A stretch of 64,000 nt of DNA, taken from contig JAWKNW010000030.1 in the NCBI GenBank assembly GCA_041391505.1, positions 1 through 64,000 of the forward strand. The letters run 5' to 3'. How positions within the stretch are numbered: the stretch's first letter is position 1; each line of letters opens with the position of its first letter. The stretch is from Rhodothermales bacterium (GTDB lineage: Bacteria > Bacteroidota > Rhodothermia > Rhodothermales > JAHQVL01). The notes under the pieces were generated by a model that ran no database searches, was not told the origin of the DNA, and worked only from the letters and a program-made list of their open reading frames with translations. A program made the position numbers and the translations under genes. Below are positions 19,641 to 27,455 of this stretch, piece after piece.

Positions 19641-19676
19641 CGACACCCTCGCGCCGCGCGAAACGCCAGGGTGTCG
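19641..19676. repeat. 9-bp inverted repeat upstream of the PQQ dehydrogenase gene
   Basis: CGACACCCT (19641-19649) and AGGGTGTCG (19668-19676) form a perfect stem with an 18-base GC-rich loop, about 130 bases before the dehydrogenase start. It could terminate residual transcription from the upstream pseudogene or be an operator. Confidence 0.4.
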
Positions 19677-19699
19677 TATCCCTCAATGCGCGAGCTGTA

Positions 19700-20275
19700 T
19701 CAGAAGCACGGATCCACCGTGAGATCCACCATCGTGCCACCGCGCACGGTGTTGTCGATACCACAGTCCTTCACGCCCTCGTCGGGGCCGGCCTCCAGCT
19801 TGTTTCGGACCGAGGCCCCCGTAAAGAAGCCAAAACGCACCGATTCGCCGGCCAGTTCGTAGTCATACAGACCGTTGTTCCATGCCCGATTGCCGGTGGT
19901 TTGTTCTTCGTGGCCCCGTCGATGACAAGAAATCAATATTCAGAGTTGTCATGCGATGTATTTCCTGTGGCCAACCAGTCCGTGGCCGGGATGATCGAGC
20001 CGAGGATGTGCATCGGGCGCTTTTGCCAAGGGCATCGGCATCTTGCAGAAGAAATAGCCGATGAACGAGTTGCTGGACGGAATTGTCCATCAGCTTTCCC
20101 TCAATCCGCTGATAAAAATCGATGAATGCATTGCTCACGGTGTTGCGGAAGACACGGGTCGTCTCGGAATTCGTGACCACAATGCCATGAACGAGGCCCA
20201 ACTCGCCGGTCCGCCACGCGTTGGACGCCACCACATTGTTTTCCCGCGATGAGCACCTGATCGCCGCTCCCTGAA
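19700..20275 (-). pseudogene. Decayed C-terminal part of a beta-helix-like protein
   Basis: Coding-like sequence is split over three frames. From about 20275 it reads GSGDQVLIAG, then shifts frame at a run of A (20239-20242) into NNVVASNAWRTGELGLVHGIVVTNSETTRVF, and near 19930 shifts again to NNGLYDYELAGESVRFGFF ending PTVDPCF-like (VDLTVDPCF, stop at 19700). The pattern of N-N-V/I and G-I-V-V-x-N-S-E resembles right-handed beta-helix proteins. No intact start exists. Family assignment is tentative, but the double frameshift is directly visible. Confidence 0.55.
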
Positions 20276-20775
20276 CCGGGGGCAAAACTGACAGCGTTGT
20301 GTTCGCCGTCCGTAAATATCCCGCGTTTTTCGTGGTAGATGCCGAAATATGGGGGTCTAAAGGCGACACGAATGTCCAACGTGCCGGCGGTAACCAGAGT
20401 CGCGAGGGCTTCTGAATGCTGGAATAGCGACCTGTTATCGAGAAGTTGTGTCAGATCCCTCAAAATCGCTTGTTCTATAATCGCTTCTCTATTCTTATAG
20501 CCTTTCTCGAGGGCCTGAATGTCCTCATCAAGTAGCTCTGGAGAACAGATAAGTCTGATGGTCCCACCACGTAAGGCAAAATCTACCACACTCCTACCAA
20601 TAACAAGGAAGGCACTGGACCTAAAGTATCCAACGGTTCGATCGTATGTCTTGGCTACTGAAAGACATGGACCGTAGAAATCACCTATGAGATCATGCTC
20701 ACCAGTCCGGTACTCCAGTTGCAAAGAGAGGTCGCTAAGGTAACGAGGCAGTGCCTTGACCTGATGGGTCGTCAT
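20276..20775 (-). pseudogene. N-terminal fragment of a PLD-like/helicase protein
   Basis: The first about 165 residues (MTTHQVKALPRYLSDLSLQLEYRTGEHD...) look like the phospholipase D-like N-terminal domain found before DEAD/DEAH helicases: DFYGPCLSVAKTYDRTVGYFRSS, then GGTIRLICSPEL, then YHEKRGIFTDGEHNAVSF. After AVSF the expected GSxN motif is missing and the frame runs into unrelated beta-helix-like sequence. It is therefore a truncated remnant, probably of a mobile or defence gene. Base composition here is AT-richer than the flanks, consistent with acquisition. Confidence 0.6.
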
Positions 20776-20920
20776 CTAGTTGCACCTTCATCTGGCTATG
20801 TTCCTGAGATTGGCTGCAGTAATTTGGAACCGAATGCACACCCGTCCAGAAAGGCATCGAATAGAGCAGCACAAGCCAGCGCACAACCTTCCAAGAGTCT
20901 ATCATCGAGCAGTCGCATTC

Positions 20921-20940
20921 TCCTGTAAGTGGACTCGAAC
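20921..20940 (-). repeat. Partial duplicate of the tRNA-Val 3' end (possible att remnant)
   Basis: AGTGGACTCGAAC (20928-20940) is identical to 13 bases of the T-arm and 3' side of the tRNA at 21246-21319, and the TCCT of the acceptor stem is also present (20921-20924) with three extra bases between. It lies about 320 bases downstream of the tRNA 3' end, where integrases acting at tRNA genes would leave a second attachment site. Chance is possible for a repeat this short. Confidence 0.4.
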
Positions 20941-20958
20941 AATCAAGGAGGTATCGCT

Positions 20959-21009
20959 ATGAAGCTAATCGAACCAATACAATCGCTTGCTTACGGTGTT
21001 CGAGCGTAG
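20959..21009 (+). CDS. Possible 16-residue peptide frame with strong ribosome-binding site
   Basis: AAGGAGGT (20945-20952) lies six bases before an ATG that opens a 16-codon frame (MKLIEPIQSLAYGVRA). The ribosome-binding site is the best in its neighbourhood, but the frame is very short and sits in decayed DNA, so it may be the broken start of a lost gene. Confidence 0.2.
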   Translation: MKLIEPIQSLAYGVRA

Positions 21010-21203
21010 GCATACAAATTGTTAGCGATAAATGCGGGTAGATACACAATGGATGCGATTGCCCTGGGGGCTAGCATCATATTTGGGGCACTCGAATATA
21101 GCTTAACTAATATAAACTCGTCTCGGTCGTCATTAGCGACGAAACATACCAATGAGTTATTTCGAGAGAGCGCTTAATACAATCTAGTTGTTGTACCCAC
21201 CAA

Positions 21204-21241
21204 CAAAAAAAACCCTTGCAAGCCAACGACTTACAAGGGTT
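21204..21241 (-). terminator. Intrinsic terminator of tRNA-Val
   Basis: On the minus strand AACCCTTG (21234-21241) pairs with CAAGGGTT (21211-21218), followed by a run of T (21210-21205). It starts five bases after the tRNA 3' end. Confidence 0.85.
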
Positions 21242-21245
21242 GTTG

Positions 21246-21319
21246 TGGGTCCTAGTGGACTCGAACCACCGACCTCTACGATGTCAACGTAGCGCTCTAA
21301 CCAACTGAGCTAAGGACCC
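21246..21319 (-). tRNA. tRNA-Val (GAC)
   Basis: The cloverleaf is complete: acceptor GGGTCCT/AGGACCC, D-arm GCTC/GAGC, anticodon stem CTACG/CGTAG with loop TTGACAT (anticodon GAC), T-arm GGTGG/CCACT with TTCGAGT loop, and discriminator A. CCA is not encoded. Decoding of GUC codons is implied. Confidence 0.95.
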
Positions 21320-21561
21320 GAAAGGGGACGCAATATATCGCACCGGGGCGAGGCATGTCAACCCCGTGTGCCGGATAGGTGGGGTTGTACGCGCGATTCC
21401 CGGTCGGGATCTCCTTCAAGAACATTTCGCACGCCACACGCCGGCCCCACGGATCGGCTGTTTTTTTCCGGGCTTAAGTTTCTTCAGGCGCGGCCGATAC
21501 CCCCAATGCAGCGCACTCCGCCCGCCTGCTTCCCCCACCTGCTTACGCATCGCCAACTGTT

Positions 21562-21969
21562 ATGAAGTACCCCCTGACGATCTCGGGCATGGACACGTAC
21601 CAGGCTTCGGACCGATCCGCTCAAGACTCGGCCTACACCCAGGGCCACGCCGCCGCCGGCAAGGTCCCGATCCTACGCCGATTCCCCCCGGCGCTGCAGT
21701 TCATCACCCGCCCGGAATCCTACATAGAGGCCCAGCTGCAGGCCGCCGCGACCCTCGCCTTCAAACAGGGACGCCGGCTCGACCAGATCTGCGGCACCCT
21801 CTATCATACTGCGCTCGGACTCGGCTATCACGTCACGATCGGCGTACAGGAAGTCTATAGCGCCAACATGCCCAGCTTCCCCGGCGAAACGGTGATGACG
21901 GCGCTCCTGATCATCGATGCGGTGGAACTCCGCCCCGGCATCGAGGCCCCGCCCCCGGGGTACAATTAG
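21562..21969 (+). CDS. Hypothetical protein
   Basis: Unrecognised 135-residue soluble protein. No signal peptide or membrane helix is seen. Residues about 45-135 alternate helix and strand (YIEAQLQAAATLAFKQGRRLDQI; LYHTALGLGYHVTIGVQEVY; VMTALLIIDAVEL), which suggests a small alpha/beta fold. The start is uncertain: Met1 at 21562 or Met10 at 21589; neither has a clear ribosome-binding site. Codon use matches the chromosome, so it is probably real and native. Confidence 0.5.
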   Translation: MKYPLTISGMDTYQASDRSAQDSAYTQGHAAAGKVPILRRFPPALQFITRPESYIEAQLQAAATLAFKQGRRLDQICGTLYHTALGLGYHVTIGVQEVYSANMPSFPGETVMTALLIIDAVELRPGIEAPPPGYN

Positions 21970-21973
21970 GTTC

Positions 21974-22072
21974 TGTCTAAAAAATCCTTCAGACAGCAAC
22001 GTATCCTGCACGTGATTCAGGATCAAACGATGTTTTGGATGCTCCGGGACAACCCGAACGATTTTTCAGACA
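21974..22072. repeat. 99-bp element with 13-bp terminal inverted repeats
   Basis: TGTCTAAAAAATC (21974-21986) and GATTTTTCAGACA (22060-22072) are inverted copies matching at 12 of 13 positions. There is no coding capacity between them. The size and terminal repeats resemble a miniature inverted-repeat element, though no target-site duplication is evident. Confidence 0.45.
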
Positions 22073-22084
22073 CGCCTTGTTTGA

Positions 22085-22157
22085 GGATGCAAGACACAGG
22101 ATGCAGGATGGGGACGCAAGAACGACATCGACAAAAACCATCCTGCATCCTGCATCG
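22085..22157. repeat. Heptad-repeat hairpin, GGATGCA type
   Basis: Left arm GGATGCA units (22085 onward) face right arm TGCATCC units. CAGGATGCAGGATGG (22097-22111) and its exact complement (22138-22152) form a 15-bp stem. It lies before the nitroreductase gene. Confidence 0.7.
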
Positions 22158-22324
22158 CGATAAAATCTAAGTGCCAGCAGCAGCCCCCGCGGCTGCCCGA
22201 ACCTTTCCTCCCTCCGTCCGTGTACAAGCCGGCCGGCTCCTGCCCTGGAGTCGGCCGTTTTTGCTGGGCGCCGGCTCCTGCATGACCCGGCACCTCGCAT
22301 TCCGTACAACGCTTTTCCCGGACG

Positions 22325-22900
22325 ATGCACCACGACACTACCGCTATCGAACCCGATGCCCTGGCCAGCCTGATCCGGGCGCGCCGGACGATCCACCTCT
22401 ACCGGCCCGAAACCCCGCCCGTCGAAACGATCCTGAAGGCGCTCGACCTCGCGCGCTGGGCCCCGAACCACAAACTTACCGAACCCTGGCGGTTTTACCT
22501 GCTCGGCAGCCAGACGGCCGAAGCCATCGTCGAGCTGAACACCGAGATCGTGACGGCCGCAAAGGGTCCGGCCGCCGGCGCTGCCAAGCGCGCGCGCTGG
22601 CTCGAGATGCCCGGCTGGCTCGTCGTTACCTGCGTCCGCTCCACGAACCCGCTTCGGGCGAAGGAGGACTACGCCGCCACCTGCTGCGCCATCCAGAACG
22701 CCATGCTCTACCTGTGGAATGAGGGCATCGGCATGAAATGGGCCTCGGGCGACGTCATCCGCGACGCGCGCTTTTGCGAAATGCTGGACATCGACCCGGA
22801 AGCGGAGGAGGTCGTCGGGCTCTTCTGGTATGGCTACCCGGCCGAATCGCCGGAGACGAAGCGCAAGCCGCTGGAGGATGTGCTGCAGTGGCGCCCTTGA
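22325..22900 (+). CDS. Nitroreductase family protein
   Basis: FMN-dependent oxidoreductase of 191 residues in the nitroreductase superfamily. The FMN-binding N terminus (RARRTIHLYRPE, helix to LARWAPNHKLTEPWRFYLLG), the central ATCCAIQNAMLYLWNEGIGMKW helix, and the C-terminal GLFWYGYP loop fit the family. Length is normal. Physiological substrate is unknown; single-domain members reduce nitro compounds or act in flavin-linked dehydrogenation. It converges with the DUF5683-like gene across a small palindrome. Confidence 0.85.
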   Translation: MHHDTTAIEPDALASLIRARRTIHLYRPETPPVETILKALDLARWAPNHKLTEPWRFYLLGSQTAEAIVELNTEIVTAAKGPAAGAAKRARWLEMPGWLVVTCVRSTNPLRAKEDYAATCCAIQNAMLYLWNEGIGMKWASGDVIRDARFCEMLDIDPEAEEVVGLFWYGYPAESPETKRKPLEDVLQWRP

Positions 22901-22910
22901 GGGGCCCCTC

Positions 22911-22937
22911 GTCATTCCCAATCGAGTTGGGAATGAC
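22911..22937. repeat. Short REP-like palindrome, GTCATTCC ends
   Basis: GTCATTCCCA (22911-22920) and TGGGAATGAC (22928-22937) pair perfectly around a 7-base loop, between two convergent genes. Its ends match those of the element at 17236-17360 (GTCATYCC), suggesting one family. It may serve as a terminator. Confidence 0.65.
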
Positions 22938-22966
22938 GCCGGCCAGCCATGAAGTATAGGGCAGCT

Positions 22967-23641
22967 CTACAGTCCCACCGTCACATGCACACCCGGCGGA
23001 GACCCCGCCTCCAAGGGCGGCGACAGGGCGATCGAGAGATCCGGGGCGTTGACCTTGCCGGCCTGGACGACGGCCGAGATCCCGGATAGGAGGCGATTGG
23101 CCACGAGCAGCGCCGCGTAGATGGAGCGCCGGCGGCTGAAGGTTTCGGCATCGTCGCGCAGCTCGCGGAAACGCCCGAAATCCGCTTCGCTTGCCCACTC
23201 CCACTGAAACGCGCGCGTACTCACATAATCGAGGCGATTCCAGGCGCGGTTGCGCAGCTGGGCGTCGAGGTAGTCGTCGGACGACAGGTAAGTGGCCAGG
23301 TTCAGGTAAAAAGCTCTATCCTTGCCCTCGATGAGGGCGCCGGCGCGGGAGACGGCCAGCGTCTCGTAGCTTTGAACCCGCTGTCCCTGCTGCCAGTTGG
23401 CCCCGAGGAGCCCCAGCCAGAGGCTGGCGTCGATCCCCGCAAACAACGTGGCCTTGCCGCGCCACGACCCGCCCTGCACGTAGCGATGGCCGAGACCCGG
23501 CAACAGCAGGCTCGAGGCAAACGCCTTCGCCGGCGTCACGCGTCGGGGCGCCTCCTGTGCGTAGGCGGGCATCCCCACGGATACGGCCAGCAGCAGCGCT
23601 ACCCAGTTCAAACGTCGGACCTTGTACTCAGAACGGGTCAT
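22967..23641 (-). CDS. DUF5683-like envelope protein
   Basis: Secreted or membrane protein of 224 residues with a signal peptide (NWVALLLAVSVGMPAYAQ). The motif FASSLLLPGLGHRYVQGG and the following helix (GKATLFAGIDASLWLGLLGA) resemble the DUF5683 family of Bacteroidota, whose function is unknown. The start at 23641 leaves only 16 bases to the divergent endonuclease V start. Confidence 0.7.
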   Translation of the reverse strand: MTRSEYKVRRLNWVALLLAVSVGMPAYAQEAPRRVTPAKAFASSLLLPGLGHRYVQGGSWRGKATLFAGIDASLWLGLLGANWQQGQRVQSYETLAVSRAGALIEGKDRAFYLNLATYLSSDDYLDAQLRNRAWNRLDYVSTRAFQWEWASEADFGRFRELRDDAETFSRRRSIYAALLVANRLLSGISAVVQAGKVNAPDLSIALSPPLEAGSPPGVHVTVGL

Positions 23642-23657
23642 AACCGCATCTTTCGTA

Positions 23658-24323
23658 ATGAAAATCAACATCGCACACCCCCACCGCTGGGACGTCTCGC
23701 CGGCCGAGGCCATCCGGATCCAGCAGGATCTCGCCGGCCTGGTGCGCCACGAACCGCTCGCCGCCGAACCGGGCACCATCGCCGGGGTCGATGTCAGCAT
23801 CCGCGGCGATCGGGCGCGGACGGCGATCGTCGTCGTTTCGATGCCCGACCTGGCGGTCGTCGATCAAACAACGTGGGAGGGCGACGTTCCGTTTCCCTAT
23901 ATCCCGGGCCTGCTCAGTTTTCGCGAGATGCCGTGCATCCTGCCGGCCCTCGAGGCCCTGCGCGTCTGGCCCGATGTCTTCATGACCGACAGCCAGGGCA
24001 TCGCGCATCCGCGGCGTTTCGGGCTCGCCTGCCATCTCGGCGTCGTGCTCGATTGGCCGGCGTTTGGCGTCGCCAAGAGCCGGCTGTGCGGGGTTTACAA
24101 AGAACCCGGGGTCAAAAAAGGGTCGCGCGCGGCGCTCACGGATCGCGACGAGCCCATCGGCACGGTGCTCCGGACGCGCGACCGCACCCACCCGGTGTAC
24201 GTCAGCGTCGGGCATCGGATCACGCTCGCCGAGGCCGAGCGCCTCACGCTGGCCTGCTGCCCGCGGTACAAAATCCCCGAACCGACGCGTCTGGCGCATG
24301 CGTTGTCGTACCGCACGGTATGA
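23658..24323 (+). CDS. nfi: Endonuclease V
   Basis: DNA repair enzyme that nicks near deoxyinosine and related lesions. The 221-residue protein shows the family motifs AGVDVSI (first metal aspartate), VPFPYIPGLLSFREMP, FMTDSQGIAHPRRFGLACHLGV, and GVAKSRLCG, and a normal length. The start at 23658 (MKINIAHPHRWD) avoids overlap with the divergent gene. It ends 22 bases before the convergent TonB receptor gene. Confidence 0.95.
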   Translation: MKINIAHPHRWDVSPAEAIRIQQDLAGLVRHEPLAAEPGTIAGVDVSIRGDRARTAIVVVSMPDLAVVDQTTWEGDVPFPYIPGLLSFREMPCILPALEALRVWPDVFMTDSQGIAHPRRFGLACHLGVVLDWPAFGVAKSRLCGVYKEPGVKKGSRAALTDRDEPIGTVLRTRDRTHPVYVSVGHRITLAEAERLTLACCPRYKIPEPTRLAHALSYRTV

Positions 24324-24345
24324 CGTCGAGGTCACCTGCGGCGCG

Positions 24346-26820
24346 CTAAAACCGCAACCCCATCCGGACATTGATCGTGCGCGGCGTCAGGCGGGTCGGG
24401 ACGCGGGTCCAGATGCCGTCGCTGCGCGGGATCCACGAATACGCCACGGTATTGACCATGTTGAACACGTTCAGGATCTCTCCCGTGATCTGGAGGGACA
24501 CCGGGTTGCGAATCCCCCGATCCGCAATCACGACCTCCTTCGAGATCCCCATGTCGAACCGAAAATACCGCTGATAGCGGGCTGAAAACCGGTCGCCCGG
24601 CACCTGCGTCACGATATTGCCGATCCGCTCGCCCTCGATGGGGGGCGTATACGGCAAACCGCTGCCGAAAAGGGTGCGCAGATGCAGCTTCCAGGTCTCG
24701 TCGCCGGGGATGTAGTCGGCGATGTAGATCGAAACCGTGTGCCGCTGATCCGTCGGACGCGGGTTGCTGCCCTGTTTGAAGTCGTCCCGATACGCCGGCA
24801 GAAACCGCTCGCGCGACATCAAGAAGCTGTAGTTCGCCCAGCTCTCGAGCCCGGGCACGAACTCGCCGCGCACCTGGAGGTCGAGCCCGAACGCCTCCCC
24901 TTCCGCATCGTTTTCGCCGGAATACACGACCCGCACATTCTCGATGTCGTACGACACGATGTTCGTGAGGTCCTTGTAATACCCCTCGGCGCGGAGGTAG
25001 AGGCGCGACTGCGGCAGGAACCGCTCGATGCCGGCCACGAACTGGAGCGACCGCTGGGACCGCAGGTCCCGATTCAGGTTGTCCAGCAGATTGATCGCCG
25101 GATCCGGCTCGCCGCGCAGCTCGCGGTAGGTCGGCGCCTGATAATAGATGCCGGCCGAGGCGGTGAGCGTCGTCTGCTCCGAGGCCAGAAACCGGGCGGA
25201 CAGCCGGGGGGAGACGGTCCACTCGCCGTTAAAATCGTAGTAGTCGGCCCGCAGCCCGCCCGTGAGCACGAGCCGGCCCGACTCCGGCAGCACGTCGATA
25301 GCGTCCTGGACATAGACGCCGCCCTGCCAGGCATCAAGCGCGGCGGCGCCGTCGAGGCTGTCGACCACGATGCGGACGACATCGCCCTCCTGCGAACGCC
25401 CGATCACGACCGATTTCTCGACCAGCTCATCGTCGAACCGGAGATTGCGCACCATGCCGCCGGCCTCGAGGGCATGGCGATCCAGCCCGAGGATCCAGCG
25501 GCTCTGCGCGGTCCACGTATCCACGCCGATCCGGTTGTTGGCCTCGTCCTCCGTCCGCGAAATGCCGGTCGCGAGAAACTCGGTGTTGTTGTTCGGATCG
25601 CTGCCGGGGTCGACCAGATAAAGCACCGCCGACCCGGAGATGTCGAAGCGCTCCTCCTCGATCGTCTTGAAGTAGGCGACATCGTGCATCGCCCGCAGCC
25701 GGCGGCCGATCTGGCTGTTGATGCGCGCACCCCCGAAACGGGTGGCATAGCCGTCCTTTTCTTCGCCGTTAAAATCCAGCCAGAGCGATTGCAGGTTCGA
25801 GGGGACGCGGGGATCCTGACTTACCGTCCCGAAAAACGTGCGCCGGTTGCTGGGATCGAGCCGGAAGACGTGATCCGCCCAGATGCCCATGGCCTCGATG
25901 TCGTGCCGGGGCGTCAGGCGGTAGGTGACGAAGGCCTGCACGTCGGTATAATCCGGCTGGTAGTTGCCTTTCAGCTCCTGGGTGCCGAAGAGGTAGCGGG
26001 CGCGCGCCTTGCGGAAGCCGGCGACCCAGCCCATGCGGCCGTTCAGCAGCGACGACGAGGCGGTGGCGGACGCGTCCAGCAGCGAGAGCGAGGCCGAGGC
26101 GGCGAACGGCTCGCTCGTCGGCCGGCGATACTGCACGTCGAGCGCCGACGACAGCTTGCCGCCGTAGCGGGCGGGAAAGCCGCCGGTGTAAAACGTCACC
26201 CGCTCGGCCATGTCGGCATTGAATAATCCCAGCCCCTCCTGCTCGCCCTGCCGCGGGCGAAACGGCATGTAGACCTCGAAACCGTTGAGGAAAATGAGGT
26301 TTTCGTTGAACCCGCCGCCACGGACCGAATACTGGCTCGACAGCTCGTTGTTGGTGACGACGCCCGGGACCACCTTGAGCGCCCGGAATCCATCCTTCAG
26401 CGGGGTGGGGATGTTCTGGATGGCGGCCGGATCGAGTTCGTAGACGCCGGCGTCCTGGTAATTCGCCGCCGCGTCCTCCACGGTGATGCCTTCCATTTCG
26501 AGGGTTTCATCGCGCAGGGATACATCGAGCGTGGCGACGCGGTCTCGAACCACCGTCACGGAATCCACCCGGGAGATGAAGCCGACGGAAGAGAAGCGCA
26601 GGGCGTAACGCCGGGCGGGGACGCGAAAATGGTAGTAGCCGGTTTCATCCGCGGCGGTGCCGTAGTTGGTGCCGTCGACCAGCACCGTAGCTCCAGGGAT
26701 CGGCCGGCCCGACGACGCTTCGGTCACACGACCCTCCACCTCGCCCCAGTTCTGGGCGAATGCAGCGGGAACAGGACCAACGAGAAACAGACCCGTAAGA
26801 AATAGGAAGGCGAAGCGCAT
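24346..26820 (-). CDS. TonB-dependent receptor with carboxypeptidase-like regulatory domain
   Basis: Outer-membrane active transporter of 824 residues. A signal peptide (MRFAFLFLTGLFLVGPVPAAFA) precedes a carboxypeptidase-regulatory-like domain (EGRVTEASSGRPIPGATVLVDG), a plug domain (about residues 110-230, YSVRGGGFNENLIFLNG), and a beta-barrel ending in RMGLRF with a terminal phenylalanine. No SusD partner lies beside it, so it is not an obvious polysaccharide-utilisation locus. The substrate is unknown. The start at 26820 (ATG) is preferred to an in-frame TTG four codons upstream. Confidence 0.9.
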   Translation of the reverse strand: MRFAFLFLTGLFLVGPVPAAFAQNWGEVEGRVTEASSGRPIPGATVLVDGTNYGTAADETGYYHFRVPARRYALRFSSVGFISRVDSVTVVRDRVATLDVSLRDETLEMEGITVEDAAANYQDAGVYELDPAAIQNIPTPLKDGFRALKVVPGVVTNNELSSQYSVRGGGFNENLIFLNGFEVYMPFRPRQGEQEGLGLFNADMAERVTFYTGGFPARYGGKLSSALDVQYRRPTSEPFAASASLSLLDASATASSSLLNGRMGWVAGFRKARARYLFGTQELKGNYQPDYTDVQAFVTYRLTPRHDIEAMGIWADHVFRLDPSNRRTFFGTVSQDPRVPSNLQSLWLDFNGEEKDGYATRFGGARINSQIGRRLRAMHDVAYFKTIEEERFDISGSAVLYLVDPGSDPNNNTEFLATGISRTEDEANNRIGVDTWTAQSRWILGLDRHALEAGGMVRNLRFDDELVEKSVVIGRSQEGDVVRIVVDSLDGAAALDAWQGGVYVQDAIDVLPESGRLVLTGGLRADYYDFNGEWTVSPRLSARFLASEQTTLTASAGIYYQAPTYRELRGEPDPAINLLDNLNRDLRSQRSLQFVAGIERFLPQSRLYLRAEGYYKDLTNIVSYDIENVRVVYSGENDAEGEAFGLDLQVRGEFVPGLESWANYSFLMSRERFLPAYRDDFKQGSNPRPTDQRHTVSIYIADYIPGDETWKLHLRTLFGSGLPYTPPIEGERIGNIVTQVPGDRFSARYQRYFRFDMGISKEVVIADRGIRNPVSLQITGEILNVFNMVNTVAYSWIPRSDGIWTRVPTRLTPRTINVRMGLRF

Positions 26821-27399
26821 GATGCACTGCAACCGATTATAGACTGAACAGGAAAGGTGCGTGGTATCAGTCTACCGGGTTCCTGGTCTCCTGAGATGAG
26901 CGATACATGGGAAAGCCTCGAACGATGCATGGCACGGGACGTTCCGGGCCGGCAGGCTCGCTATGCTGTCATATCGGCCGATCCGCTCCCCAGAAAAGGA
27001 GATGACTTCACGCCGCCGTCAACGTGCCGCCCCGCGCCTGCCGGAGCGCTACGATGCGCGTGAGGGGATAAGGCGTGTCCGCGTCATCGCGTCGCCCGGG
27101 CGCCGCCGGCATCGTGTAGACGACGCAACGCGTCCATCGGGCAGGAGGGCGCTGACGTTCAATCTGGCGCCCCTCAATCGGGCGCCCTTCCATCCGGTTC
27201 AGCTCGATCCGATGCATGTCGTGCTCGCAAGTCTGTGTGAGGTCGGCCGGGGACCGCACGAACCGCCATCCATGCGCCCCCGGCCTTGTGCAACCATGAT
27301 GGGACCAAGATAGAACCGGGTGGATGACACCTGTGTGTCACATGTGTTTTACATAGTTTTCAGCCGCGCGAAATTCTTCGACGGGATGCGGCCGGAAAA
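26821..27399. other. Intergenic region upstream of the TonB receptor gene
   Basis: No gene is supported in this 580-base spacer; the frames present have no ribosome-binding site or recognisable product. An 8-bp inverted repeat TAGACTGA/TCAGTCTA (26840-26847, 26867-26874) lies 20 bases before the receptor start and could be an operator or leader hairpin. Confidence 0.4.
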
Positions 27400-27431
27400 C
27401 AAAAAACCCCGCTCGCAGGACACGAGCGGGG
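27400..27431 (-). terminator. Intrinsic terminator of the hybrid kinase gene
   Basis: A 9-bp stem CCCCGCTCG (27407-27415) / CGAGCGGGG (27423-27431) is followed on the minus strand by TTTTTT (27406-27401), 25 bases after the kinase stop codon. Confidence 0.9.
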
Positions 27432-27455
27432 TGCAGGTATTCGGTCCAGGCCGGC

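Larger units (their letters stand above)
20776..21203. other. AT-rich spacer of a decayed island
   Basis: This 430-base stretch between the helicase remnant and the tRNA terminator has no convincing gene. It contains a partial copy of the tRNA-Val 3' end (20921-20940) and a 16-codon frame with a strong ribosome-binding site (20959-21009). Its lower GC content marks it as foreign or decayed. Confidence 0.5.

Noticed and set aside
19700..20775. An active defence system at the tRNA-Val locus.
   Set aside because: The PLD-helicase and beta-helix remnants are truncated and frameshifted, so no intact defence gene remains.
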